DNA of 38,406 nt from a bacterium (lineage in GTDB: Bacteria > Bacteroidota > Ignavibacteria > Kapaibacteriales > Kapaibacteriaceae): assembly GCA_024711065.1 (NCBI GenBank), contig JANJTN010000130.1, positions 1-38,406 on the forward strand. The letters run 5' to 3'. Under the pieces are notes generated by a model. That model was not told the origin of the DNA and did not search any database. It saw only the letters and a program-made list of their open reading frames with translations. The position numbers were made by a program, and so were the translations under genes. This document shows positions 23,378 to 31,831 of the stretch, piece after piece; position 1 is the stretch's first letter, and each line of letters begins with the position of its first letter.

Positions 23378-24585
23378 GGGAGTCGGCGCAGCTCGAACTC
23401 CCGAAGTCCCTGCCGGCACAACGGCTCGATCGCCGACCAGCGATCACCGCGGTACAAGGCCTCGATGATCCGCTCGGTCCCTGAGGTCTTCACGAACATC
23501 TGTCCTCGATTGGAGGTGCGTACCTCCGGCGTGAGCACGGCCGGAAAGCGATCGCGCAGATGCACGATCAAGGCCATGGCGGCATGAAAGGGTTTGAACG
23601 TGGTATCGCGCTTGAAGGCCAGATGATATCCCTGACACTCTTCCTTGGCGAACTTGCCCGCAATGGGCAGGAAGTGACCACGCCGGGCGATCACGCCATA
23701 CGTGCGCAGGAGGGCAACCAGTTCCGGATCTTCCGGGAAGGTTGGTGCGCCGATCATGGTGAAGGGGGCTGAGGTGCCGATCCCGATGCTGGCAAGGCCC
23801 AGCTCGCCGCACAGTCCCGTAACGGCATAACCGCGAGCTGCATCGGCCGAGGGAATGTTGGGCGACGTGGGATACCAATCCAGGCCGGTCTGCTCCCACG
23901 ACATGGTTCGCTTCCACCCCGTGCATTCGATCACCTGCAATGCGCAGCGCCGCGTACGGTCGCCACCCGAGAGCCAGTCCTCACCATTGGCCATGTTGGC
24001 CAGTTCACCCATGGTAAGGCCATGGATGTATGGCACCGGAAGCCTGGCAACAAAGCTTTTGATCTGCGGGTCCGGCAGCGCGCCGTCTACCACCACGCCT
24101 CCAAGAGGATTGGGGCGGTCCAGGATCATCAGCGGTACCTGATACTCGCCGCAGGCATCCATCACCTCGGCCATGGTGCTGATGTAGGTGTACGAACGGG
24201 AGCCGATGTCCTGCAGGTCCAGCACCACCAGGTCGGCATCGGTGATCATCGCTGCCGATGGACGCCGAAGAGCGCCATAAAGGGAAAGCACAGGCGTACC
24301 CATCACCGTGTCGTCGTCCACGTGGGCTCCGGCTCGGACCACGCCATAGTATCCGTGCTCGGGAGCCAGCAGACGCAGGACCGTTACATCACGTCGACGC
24401 AGGAACTCCTCTGCTGTGCTGCGCCCTGTAGAGGCTCTGGCGGCAGCATGCGTGACCAGCACCACCTTTAGCCCCCTCACATCGCGGAATTGGCGATCGA
24501 TCAACACGTCGATGCCGGTACGCACCGCGCCGGATGTCGACGAAGGACACAGCGTCAGCAACAGGCCGATCAACAGTACGATCAC
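23362..24585 (-). CDS. namZ: DUF1343/NamZ-type exo-beta-N-acetylmuramidase
   Basis: This 407-aa protein has a signal peptide (MIVLLIGLLLTLCPSSTSGAV) followed by GIDVLIDRQFRDVRGLKVVLVTHAAA. Family landmarks are LLAPEHGYYGVVRAGAHVDDD, LVVLDLQDIGSRSYTYISTMAEV, LDRPNPLGG and PYIHGLTMGELANM. Characterised NamZ enzymes remove terminal N-acetylmuramic acid from peptidoglycan fragments, so wall recycling in the periplasm is likely. It is the last gene of the minus-strand run that starts at 29250 and overlaps the upstream recombinase gene by 4 bp. The opposing 3'-overlapping neighbour also belongs to a family acting on N-acetylhexosamine linkages. Confidence 0.88.
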   Translation of the reverse strand: MIVLLIGLLLTLCPSSTSGAVRTGIDVLIDRQFRDVRGLKVVLVTHAAARASTGRSTAEEFLRRRDVTVLRLLAPEHGYYGVVRAGAHVDDDTVMGTPVLSLYGALRRPSAAMITDADLVVLDLQDIGSRSYTYISTMAEVMDACGEYQVPLMILDRPNPLGGVVVDGALPDPQIKSFVARLPVPYIHGLTMGELANMANGEDWLSGGDRTRRCALQVIECTGWKRTMSWEQTGLDWYPTSPNIPSADAARGYAVTGLCGELGLASIGIGTSAPFTMIGAPTFPEDPELVALLRTYGVIARRGHFLPIAGKFAKEECQGYHLAFKRDTTFKPFHAAMALIVHLRDRFPAVLTPEVRTSNRGQMFVKTSGTERIIEALYRGDRWSAIEPLCRQGLREFELRRLPYLMY

Positions 24586-25532
24586 GTGGACGCCTTTCGC
24601 GAACGGGGGTGGAACAACGTGTGCACTTCCTTGACGTATTCCCGGTCGATGTGGGTGTAGATCTGCGTGGTGCCGATGTCAGCATGGCCCAGCATCTCCT
24701 GTACGGCCCGCAAGTCGGCGCCACCCTCCAGCAAGTGTGTGGCAAACGAGTGCCGAAACATATGCGGATGCACATGCACTTCCAGGCCGGCGCGAGCAGC
24801 CGCCTTCTGGATCATATTCCACACACTCATGCGGGAGAGGGGCTTGCCGCGATGATTCAGGAACAGCACGTCGTCGGTCTGGGCCGTGGTCAGGAGTCGA
24901 CCCCGTGCTTCGAGCTGATAGCGCTGGATCCACCGCAGGGCGGTGCTGCCGATCGGTACCAGGCGCTCCTTGGACCCCTTGCCGAGGACACGCAGGAGTT
25001 GCACATCGGTCAGCACATCATGTTGTTTGAGTGTGAGCACTTCACTCACACGCAAACCGCAGGCATAGAGGGTTTCCAGGATCGCGCGATCACGAAGCTC
25101 GTAGGCCGATGGAGCTACGCCGGTCTCTGTTGGAGCGGCCATGGTCTGCAGCAACCGGTCCATCTCCTCCACTGAGAGGGCGTCGGGCAATCGACGCTTG
25201 GTGCGGGGAAGTTCGAGCGATTCGGTCACGTCTACCGAACATGCTCCGCTGGACGTAAGGAACCGAAAGAGGTGTTTGATGGACGACAGATATCGTGCTC
25301 GCGATGTGGTTCCCAATCCTGCATCGGCAAGGGTCTCGAAGAATCCACGAAGGGACGTCCGTTCTACGGCTTCGAACCGATCGATGCCGCGCTCGGCCAG
25401 AAACTCGGCAAATCTTCGCGTGTCTCGCTGATAGGCGTCAAGTGTTTTCTCTGCCAAGCCCCGTTCCAGTCGGAGATATGCCTGAAAACTCCGTAAGGCC
25501 CGAGTGAGTCCGATCGGCAACTCGGGCTCCAT
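24582..25532 (-). CDS. xerD: Tyrosine recombinase XerC/XerD
   Basis: This 316-aa site-specific recombinase has all catalytic residues visible: R161 (ACGLRVSE), K185 (GKGSKER), H257 and R260 (HPHMFRHSF), H283 (LGHADIGTTQ) and nucleophile Y292 (IYTHI). The N-terminal SAM-like DNA-binding domain is present (SFQAYLRLERGLAEKTLDAY). Length and motif spacing fit the chromosomal Xer recombinases that resolve dimers at dif. No att repeats or phage genes are nearby, so it is not an island integrase. XerC and XerD cannot be separated confidently. It overlaps NamZ by 4 bp and shares one base with the upstream HD gene (TAATG). Confidence 0.92.
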   Translation of the reverse strand: MEPELPIGLTRALRSFQAYLRLERGLAEKTLDAYQRDTRRFAEFLAERGIDRFEAVERTSLRGFFETLADAGLGTTSRARYLSSIKHLFRFLTSSGACSVDVTESLELPRTKRRLPDALSVEEMDRLLQTMAAPTETGVAPSAYELRDRAILETLYACGLRVSEVLTLKQHDVLTDVQLLRVLGKGSKERLVPIGSTALRWIQRYQLEARGRLLTTAQTDDVLFLNHRGKPLSRMSVWNMIQKAAARAGLEVHVHPHMFRHSFATHLLEGGADLRAVQEMLGHADIGTTQIYTHIDREYVKEVHTLFHPRSRKAST

Positions 25533-27670
25533 TATGCCCCGCTCTCGGTCCGTGTCTGATCTTCCGTACCGGAATACCGGATCCGCTTGTGCGACATGCC
25601 GATCAGGCTCTTTACGAACGACGCACGGATGGCATCCAGATCCTGCAGCGTAAGCGGTGCGTTGCTGAGTTGTCCGTCCATCATGCGGTCTACCATGATG
25701 GACTCCACCGCCGCGGAGAGCGTGGTCCGGTTGGACGTGTCTTCCAGGCGAGACAGCGCCTCGACGGCGTCGGCCAGCATCACGATGGCCGTTTCGCGGG
25801 AGTCCGGCTTGGGACCAGGGTAGCGGAAATCCGCTTCGTCTACCGTGCTGTCCGTGCCCTCGGCCTCTTCCAGCGCCAGATGGTAGAAGTGTTTGATCAA
25901 GTTGGTGCCATGGTGCATCGGGATGAACTTCCAGATACGCTCCGGAAGCCCGTATTCCTTGGCCAGCTCCAGTCCGTTCTGGACATGCTGGCGAATGATC
26001 GCTGCGCTGCGTTTCGGTGGGAGCTTGTCGTGCTTGTTGCCGATGTTCATCTGGTTCTCCACGAAGTATTCGCTCTTCTCGAGCTTGCCGACATCGTGGA
26101 AGTACGCTCCAACACGGGTGAGTAGGGCATTGGCTCCAATGGCGATGGCAGCGGCCTCGCTCAGACGAGCCACGGCAAGCGTGTGCTGATAGGTGCCCGG
26201 AGCCTGGTCGTTGAGCTTCTTGAGCAGGTCGTGATTCAACGAGTCGAACTCTTCCAGACGCATGTCGGTAGCCACATTGAAGAGACGCTCGAACACGATG
26301 ATCACGGCAAAGGTGATCAGCGGAGAGATCACGGCGTTGGCCGTAGCCATCAGCAGTTTGGGCCAGAGCGTGGCCACCGGTGTTGTGCGTTCGAGTTCTA
26401 CGGCCAGCGTGGCAACGGTCAGGCCGATAAAGATGGCGATGATCGACGTGAAGATCTGTGTACGGCTGTGCACATTCTGGGCGCTATAGACACCCAACAC
26501 GCCCCCTGCCAGAAGAACGAGAACGATGCCATAGTCATCCGCGCGAGCAGCCCCGGCAGACAAGGCCATGGCCATGGTGATCACCAGTGCCGTACGTGCT
26601 TCGTACAGGATGGTCACGATCATGCTCAGCGCCGGTACCATGATCAGATACTCGTAGGGTACCACGGGTTCCAGGCGGATCGACAGCCATCCGAGTGCGC
26701 CGGTCAGAACCGGCAAGGCCAACAGGCTCCCGAGCTGTCCGGTCCGCTCGAACGAGCTTGGACGCAGGATCAGCAAGTACAGCACCACAAAGGCGGCGAT
26801 CAGGATCGCATGGCCCAGACTGCCGAGCAGCATGTAAAAACTGAACGGTGTTTCCGACCGTAGGTACTGAGCGTTGCGATAGCCGGCTAGCCGGCGCAGT
26901 GTGCCTTCGTCCAGCCGCTGCCCCTGAGCAACGATCAGATCGCCCTGTCGGATGATCTCGGCGGTGGTGGAGACCGAGGCCGCAGCCGCCTCGCGAGCTG
27001 CGGCAGTGGCGATCGGATCCACGGCCCACGTGGCGTCGATCAGCGGACGCAGGGCAGTGCGTACCTCGCTGCGGACGCTTGTCGGAGCTGCAGCGAGCAA
27101 TCGATCGATGGTCGCACTTACGGCTGAGGTGTCTGCGATCGTAGACGCCTCGGCGATGCGTTCGGATCCATCGGCAGTGCGCAGCACCACCACAGAGGCC
27201 GCGGCACTGTCGGTCAGTCCTGCCACGATCGGGGCTCGATCGAATGCTTCACGCAGGTTGGGCCAATGCTGGCGTACCCAGCGCCGTGCGTCTTCCGACA
27301 ATCCACCAGTGGCAGTGCTGAGCCGTGTAGCGATCGGTATCGTGGGGCCGGTCACCTCTGCCAGAATGATCGGTGTGTAGCGCCGTGCCGAGTCCTGCTG
27401 GCTACGCAGGCGATCGGCATCCTTGGCTACCGGAAAGGTATACTCGGCACTGACGGATTCCTGGGTCCATGTGGTGCCAAGAAGTGTGCGGTCGAAACCA
27501 CCAGACTGTGTATCCAGACCCGACCGAGGGAAGCACAGCGTCATGGCCACCACAGCGAGCGCTACCAGCAGCCACCGGAACGTGGCCGACGTCCAGAACG
27601 TAGCATGTACCACCTGCGCGGCTTCTTCATCGCGGATCTGGGCGAACAAGGACTTGGTCTGTTTGGCCAT
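25532..27670 (-). CDS. pgpH: 7TM-HD phosphohydrolase, PgpH-type (c-di-AMP phosphodiesterase family)
   Basis: This 712-aa protein has an N-terminal membrane helix (FRWLLVALAVVAMTLCF) and an extracytoplasmic 7TMR-HDED region to about residue 270 that includes IRQGDLIVAQGQRLDEGTLRRL. Around seven transmembrane helices follow (about 275-465). The cytoplasmic HD domain has YFHDVGKLEKSEYF, HDKLPPKRSAAIIRQHVQNG and PMHHGTNLIKHFYH as metal ligands. Characterised PgpH hydrolyses cyclic di-AMP and influences wall and potassium homeostasis. Its octamer-containing 12-bp gap to the PaaG-like gene has no Shine-Dalgarno sequence. Confidence 0.9.
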   Translation of the reverse strand: MAKQTKSLFAQIRDEEAAQVVHATFWTSATFRWLLVALAVVAMTLCFPRSGLDTQSGGFDRTLLGTTWTQESVSAEYTFPVAKDADRLRSQQDSARRYTPIILAEVTGPTIPIATRLSTATGGLSEDARRWVRQHWPNLREAFDRAPIVAGLTDSAAASVVVLRTADGSERIAEASTIADTSAVSATIDRLLAAAPTSVRSEVRTALRPLIDATWAVDPIATAAAREAAAASVSTTAEIIRQGDLIVAQGQRLDEGTLRRLAGYRNAQYLRSETPFSFYMLLGSLGHAILIAAFVVLYLLILRPSSFERTGQLGSLLALPVLTGALGWLSIRLEPVVPYEYLIMVPALSMIVTILYEARTALVITMAMALSAGAARADDYGIVLVLLAGGVLGVYSAQNVHSRTQIFTSIIAIFIGLTVATLAVELERTTPVATLWPKLLMATANAVISPLITFAVIIVFERLFNVATDMRLEEFDSLNHDLLKKLNDQAPGTYQHTLAVARLSEAAAIAIGANALLTRVGAYFHDVGKLEKSEYFVENQMNIGNKHDKLPPKRSAAIIRQHVQNGLELAKEYGLPERIWKFIPMHHGTNLIKHFYHLALEEAEGTDSTVDEADFRYPGPKPDSRETAIVMLADAVEALSRLEDTSNRTTLSAAVESIMVDRMMDGQLSNAPLTLQDLDAIRASFVKSLIGMSHKRIRYSGTEDQTRTESGA

Positions 27671-27675
27671 GGGGT

Positions 27676-27683
27676 AGGGGGCT
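27676..27683 (-). repeat. AGCCCCCT octamer between PaaG-like stop and pgpH start
   Basis: On the minus strand the junction reads TAAGCCCCCTACCCCATG, so the octamer fills most of the 12-bp spacer and replaces any ribosome binding site. It shares a base with the stop codon. One of 18 copies in the window. Confidence 0.6.
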
Positions 27684-28468
27684 TATCGTCCGGTGAACTT
27701 CGGAGCACGCTTTTCGATAAAGGCCTGCACACCTTCGGCGTAATCGGCACTCTCGCCGGCGCGCTGCTGGAGATCGCATTCGAGCTCCAACATCTCGTCG
27801 AGCGTAGCGGTCATACCCTGCTGCAGCAAGTGCTTGACGAAGCCATAGGACTGTGTGGGGCCGCTGGCATATTGCGCCGCCATCTTGTAGAGGGCCTCCG
27901 TAAAGGCCTTGGGATGGACCACGGTGTTCACCAATCCCAGACGCAGGGCTTCTTCTGCGGAAATCGGCTGATTGAGTGTGGCGAACTCGAAGGCTTTGGC
28001 GTAGCCCAGCATGCGCGGGTAGAACCAAGTGGCCCCGGAGTCGGGGATCAAGGCGATGGCGATGAAGGCTTCCACCAGCCGTGCCGAGCCACTCATCACG
28101 CGTAGATCGGCGGCAAGAGCCAGGGACAGGCCAGCACCGGCGGCCACGCCGTTGATGCCGGCGATGATCGGCTTCGGCATCGATCGCATGGCGCGGATGA
28201 TCGGATTGTAGCGGCGCTCCAGGGAGTCGCGCAGACTGCGCTTGCCTCCACCGGTGGGAGCGTCCTTCAGGTCCTGACCGGAGCAGAAGGCCTTGCCGGC
28301 GCCCGTGAGCACCAGCACACGTACCTGGTCGTCGGCCGCGGCCTTGGCCAGAGCATCCTGCAGGTCCGTGGTCAGTTGTTCATTCGCGGCATTGAACGAG
28401 TCCGGCCTGTTCAGCGTGATGGTGCCGATACCGTTGCGGACCTCATACAGGATCGTGTCGTACGCCAT
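27683..28468 (-). CDS. PaaG-like enoyl-CoA isomerase (crotonase family)
   Basis: I start at 28468 (MAYDTILYEV), where the ATG shares one base with the preceding TAA, giving 261 aa; a start 15 bp earlier is possible. The two hydratase glutamates are replaced (S115 and F135 at the aligned sites). The sequence carries IPDSGATWFYPR with D143, the pattern of PaaG isomerases (family motif IPDxGGTW). PaaG acts on ring-epoxide or oxepin-type CoA esters in phenylacetate breakdown and also on enoyl-CoA isomers. No other paa genes are present, so an auxiliary beta-oxidation isomerase is equally likely. It is coupled to the upstream hydratase. Confidence 0.85.
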   Translation of the reverse strand: MAYDTILYEVRNGIGTITLNRPDSFNAANEQLTTDLQDALAKAAADDQVRVLVLTGAGKAFCSGQDLKDAPTGGGKRSLRDSLERRYNPIIRAMRSMPKPIIAGINGVAAGAGLSLALAADLRVMSGSARLVEAFIAIALIPDSGATWFYPRMLGYAKAFEFATLNQPISAEEALRLGLVNTVVHPKAFTEALYKMAAQYASGPTQSYGFVKHLLQQGMTATLDEMLELECDLQQRAGESADYAEGVQAFIEKRAPKFTGR

Positions 28469-29250
28469 TAGTGTCCCTTCCATTCGGCTTTGCGTTTGTT
28501 CACGAAGGCATCCATGCCTTCCTTCTGATCCTCGGTAGCGAACAGGAGATAGAAGTTCTTGCGTTCGAACTCCAAGCCCCCTTCAAGCGTAGTGCTGAAG
28601 GCCTTCAGAACGGACTCCTTTGCCAGACGCGTGGCGATCGGCGCCTTGCCGGCGATCTCCGAGGCCAGAGCGAACGCTTCTTCGAGGTACACAGCTGCCG
28701 GCACCACGCGATTGACCAGGCCGGCTTCCATGGCACGGCGAGCGTCGATCGTGCGTCCGGTCAGCACGATCTCCATGGCCAGGGCCTTGCCGACTGCACG
28801 GGTGAGGCGCTGGGTTCCGCCGGCGCCGGGCATGACGCCGATGTTGATCTCGGGCTGACCGAATTGTGCCGTATCGCTGGCCACGATCATGTCGCACAGC
28901 ATCGCCAGCTCGCACCCGCCTCCAAGAGCAAAGCCGCTCACGGCAGCGATCACCGGTGTCTTGGTCTGGCGGATCCGCTCCCAGCGTGCGAACTGGTCGC
29001 GCTGCAGCATGGTCACGGCCGTAGCATCGGACATCTCCGTGATATCGGCTCCGGCGGCGAAGGCCCGTTCGTTGCCATGCAGTACGATGCATCGCACGTC
29101 CGGGTCGGCATCAAAGGCCTCGAAGGCCTGCACCAACTCGATCATGGTCTGCAGGCTAAGGGCATTCAGTACGTTCGGTCGGTTCAGGCGGATCGCCCCC
29201 ACGCCGTCGACCGGACGGTATGTCTCGATACAGGTGTATTCTTGTGTCAT
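28468..29250 (-). CDS. Enoyl-CoA hydratase (crotonase family)
   Basis: The start at 29250 (MTQEYTCIETYRP) gives 260 aa; the ORF track extends 146 residues too far, across the divergent rsmE gene. Both catalytic glutamates are present: E114 in GGGCELAMLCDM and E134 in FGQPEINIGVMPGAGGTQRL. Oxyanion-hole residues lie in FAAGADITEM. It is closely similar to the crotonase at 21124-21903, which suggests a paralogous pair. It is the first gene of a five-gene minus-strand unit (hydratase, PaaG-like, pgpH, xerD, namZ) with overlaps or gaps of at most 12 bp. A near-match -7 box (TAATTTGG) lies about 30 bp upstream. Confidence 0.93.
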   Translation of the reverse strand: MTQEYTCIETYRPVDGVGAIRLNRPNVLNALSLQTMIELVQAFEAFDADPDVRCIVLHGNERAFAAGADITEMSDATAVTMLQRDQFARWERIRQTKTPVIAAVSGFALGGGCELAMLCDMIVASDTAQFGQPEINIGVMPGAGGTQRLTRAVGKALAMEIVLTGRTIDARRAMEAGLVNRVVPAAVYLEEAFALASEIAGKAPIATRLAKESVLKAFSTTLEGGLEFERKNFYLLFATEDQKEGMDAFVNKRKAEWKGH

Positions 29251-29325
29251 GGCTCCATCGGTGAATGGTCGCGAATACGACCAAATTACGCCAATTTCGA
29301 AGAGCCATCCGGACCTTGCTGTTGT

Positions 29326-30030
29326 ATGGATCACTGCTTCTTCGATGCCCTGACCACGGCGATCGCCGTGTTTGAACCCGAGGCCGATCTGCGTCGGCAT
29401 CTCGAAGCCCTCCGTGTACGCGATGGAGAGCCGATCCGACTGTTCAATGGTAAGGGGCTTGTAGCGACCGGCCGCATCGAGCGGGTCGACCGACAGGTGC
29501 GGATCCATGTCGTAGAGCACCACTACGTGCCGGAGCCAGTGCCGTTGATCCTGGCGCTCGGCGGACTGGATCATCGCGATCGACTGGAGTTTGCCGTGGA
29601 GAAGGCCGTGGAGCTCGGCGCAACCCGCATCGTGCCGTTGGACTCGGACCACGTTCAGCGCCGCCGTATCCATCCTGAGCGCTTGCACGCCAAGGCCGTG
29701 GCTGCCCTAACGCAAAGTGGGAATGCCTGGCTGCCACGGATCGATCCTCCGACGTCGGTAGCCGGTCTGTTGTCGATCGTCCCCGGCGATCTTCGCATCC
29801 TGGTTGGCGACGCCGGCGGAAGAACCCTGAGCACCAACGATGTACGAGGTCCCGTATGCTGCGCCGTGGGCCCGGAAGGGGGCTTCAGCGAACCCGAGAT
29901 CGCACTGCTTACGAGTGATCCCCGCACCGTACTGATCGCGGTCGGCCGCCTCCGCTTGAGAGCAGAGACGGCCGCGGTTGCCATGTTGTCTGTTTGCGCT
30001 GCCTTCAGGCAGCTGGACGTTAGCGCGTGA
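29326..30030 (+). CDS. rsmE: 16S rRNA m3U1498 methyltransferase RsmE
   Basis: RsmE methylates U1498 of 16S rRNA using a knotted SPOUT domain. The start at 29326 (MDHCFFDALTTAIAVFEPEADL) gives 234 aa, normal for the family; the first 285 residues of the listed ORF are antisense to the crotonase. The N-terminal PUA-like part includes HLEALRVRDGEPIRLFNG. The SPOUT part shows LEFAVEKAVELGATRIVPL, the SAM-loop motif VGPEGGFSEPEIALL and LRLRAETAAVAMLSV near the end. PEGGF is encoded by one of the AGGGGGCT octamers. The 3' end overlaps the nuclease gene by 11 bp. Confidence 0.94.
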   Translation: MDHCFFDALTTAIAVFEPEADLRRHLEALRVRDGEPIRLFNGKGLVATGRIERVDRQVRIHVVEHHYVPEPVPLILALGGLDHRDRLEFAVEKAVELGATRIVPLDSDHVQRRRIHPERLHAKAVAALTQSGNAWLPRIDPPTSVAGLLSIVPGDLRILVGDAGGRTLSTNDVRGPVCCAVGPEGGFSEPEIALLTSDPRTVLIAVGRLRLRAETAAVAMLSVCAAFRQLDVSA

Positions 30031-31801
30031 TCATCACCGGCAGCGTGGTGATCGCTCGATCGATCATCACACGCAACGTGTAACGTCCCGAAGCCAGATC
30101 CTGCACCGGCAGCTGCACCACACGGATCTGTGCCGGCACCACTTCGTTCACCAGCTCCAGGGCCTGCCCCATCGGCGTGATCAGTGCGACCTGCACGTGG
30201 CCGCCATCGGGTACGGTGATCTCGGCCATGCCGTGATCGATCATCGGGTTCGGCGCTAGCCGCACCAGTGCCGTGGGTGCCGAAGCGCCTTCGTGCACGT
30301 TGGTCACCGGACTCGCGAAGTACCGCGAGGTGACCGGGAGGTGATCCGAGACCGTCGAGGAGTAGCTGGACAGGTAGGCCTGTGGCGACTCCAGATAGGT
30401 GCGATGATGGAAGGGGGCTGCATCGTTCGTTGCCAGGACGTGGTCCAGAAACTGGCCACTGAAACCAACATACGACTTCAGGCCGCGCTCTTCCAGCGGG
30501 AGCGTTGGAGACCACCACCGTGCAACGTCGTCCAGGAAGATCTTGTATGGAGAGGGGAGCGTACTGTCGACCACACTCTTCGTGAGCACATCGTTGTAAT
30601 CGCCGATCACGAACGCCGTGGTATCGCTGTAGAAGTCGGCCAGATACTGATGGAAGGTCTCGGCGTCGGCCTTGCGCCGTTGGTAATCTTCCTGTGCCGT
30701 GGTATCACCGGTTGCCTTGCCGTGGATGTTGAAGATCACCATCCGGCGCGTGATGCCGTCGATGGTGGCGTCGAACGTCAGGCGGAACGGATAGCGTCCA
30801 CCAGCCCACGCCTGCGAGCCGCCGTTCACGGCCAGACCGTTCGTGATCGGCGTGATCGTTTCGGTGTTGTAGATGTAGGCCATTTTCTGCGTACTCGGTA
30901 CCGCGGAGGCGAACAGATTGGCGTAGCTGCCCTGGAGTGAGTCGCTCAGGGCATCGAGCGCTTCTTGCGTTAGGACTTCTTGGAGCGCGTACACGTCAGC
31001 GCGGGTGCTGTCCATCACCTGGCGAATGCTGCGGCGCTGTCGTTGCTTGTCGCGCGGACCTTGCGTGGTGTCCGTCGAACCATACCACTCCAGATTCCAA
31101 GTGGTGATGTCCAGGGTACGGGAACGCGAGACGGTGTCTTCTTCAACGGACAAGCCAATGTCGCTGGCAAAGCGTGGCAGGATCTGATAGGCACCACGGA
31201 ATTGCGAAACGCAGCCGATCAGGTCCACCTCGTCCTTGGGGATCTCCAGAGCGTTGATCGCGATCTCGGTTGAGCCGTACAGTCGCACCGGCATTTCGTT
31301 GCCAAAGCTGTCATTGATGTAATAGGTCACCTCGCCCTGGAACGCACCACTCTCCTGAAACTTCACACGACGCAGACGAACCAGCGAACCTTCGGTCGAC
31401 TCGCCGATCAGCGGAATGGTGGTGGTTCTGGCCCGTGGTTCTTCGCGCTCGACCGGTACAACGGTGAAGCGCAGGCCCGTTCCGGCCAGCTCGGTGTAGC
31501 CGGTTCCCGGCGCGCCCGTGGTCTGGCCGAACTCGATCAGCGTGGCATCTTCGATCACCACGGAATCGCCTACCTCGACGGCCTGGATGAAGGCCGAGTT
31601 GAAGATCACGATGCCGGCCGTTTCATCCTGGATGAAGGCAATGTTGCGGAACTGGTCCGAGGCGGTAACCCGGCCGGCCACCTTGGAGATCGTTGTGCCG
31701 AAGTCCAGTTTCTTGACCTCAGCGATCGGCATTGGGTCCTGTGCAAGGCCAATGCAGACCGCGAACACAAAGAGGAGATTGGCTGTAGCGAGCGTCTTCA
31801 T
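30020..31801 (-). CDS. Secreted endonuclease/exonuclease/phosphatase (EEP) protein with OB-fold N-terminus and T9SS tail
   Basis: 593 aa with a signal peptide (MKTLATANLLFVFAVCIGLAQ). Residues of about 25-220 look like OB-fold/DUF5689-type modules (GRVTASDQFRNIAFIQDETAGIVIF, VDLIGCVSQFRGAYQILPR). The EEP domain (about 230-500) has the family's catalytic motifs: TWNLEWYG, DVYALQEV, FVIGDYNDV and SDHLPVTSRYF. EEP enzymes cleave phosphodiesters in DNA, RNA or phospholipid headgroups. The end (LAPNPMIDHG, LASGRYTLRVMID) is a T9SS type-A sorting domain, so it works outside the cell. It follows a DUF4397 lipoprotein and a TonB-dependent receptor on the same strand. A nutrient-scavenging nuclease is a reasonable inference. 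Confidence 0.87.
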   Translation of the reverse strand: MKTLATANLLFVFAVCIGLAQDPMPIAEVKKLDFGTTISKVAGRVTASDQFRNIAFIQDETAGIVIFNSAFIQAVEVGDSVVIEDATLIEFGQTTGAPGTGYTELAGTGLRFTVVPVEREEPRARTTTIPLIGESTEGSLVRLRRVKFQESGAFQGEVTYYINDSFGNEMPVRLYGSTEIAINALEIPKDEVDLIGCVSQFRGAYQILPRFASDIGLSVEEDTVSRSRTLDITTWNLEWYGSTDTTQGPRDKQRQRRSIRQVMDSTRADVYALQEVLTQEALDALSDSLQGSYANLFASAVPSTQKMAYIYNTETITPITNGLAVNGGSQAWAGGRYPFRLTFDATIDGITRRMVIFNIHGKATGDTTAQEDYQRRKADAETFHQYLADFYSDTTAFVIGDYNDVLTKSVVDSTLPSPYKIFLDDVARWWSPTLPLEERGLKSYVGFSGQFLDHVLATNDAAPFHHRTYLESPQAYLSSYSSTVSDHLPVTSRYFASPVTNVHEGASAPTALVRLAPNPMIDHGMAEITVPDGGHVQVALITPMGQALELVNEVVPAQIRVVQLPVQDLASGRYTLRVMIDRAITTLPVMITR

Positions 31802-31831
31802 ACGGTACGGTGAATGGTGTGAGGAGTCAGG

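Noticed and set aside
24582-25532. Tyrosine recombinase as a sign of a mobile island
   Set aside because: Motifs and length fit housekeeping XerC/D. There is no tRNA, flanking direct repeat or phage gene, and the neighbours are core genes.
28471-29325. N-terminal extension of the RsmE ORF
   Set aside because: This part is antisense to the crotonase gene. The RsmE-like sequence begins at MDHCFFD (29326), giving normal length.
29877-29884. Octamer copies explained by conserved protein motifs (PEGGF in RsmE, GGGF in WaaA)
   Set aside because: True for a few copies, but others lie in intergenic DNA, in other codon phases or encode unrelated peptides, so it does not explain the family.
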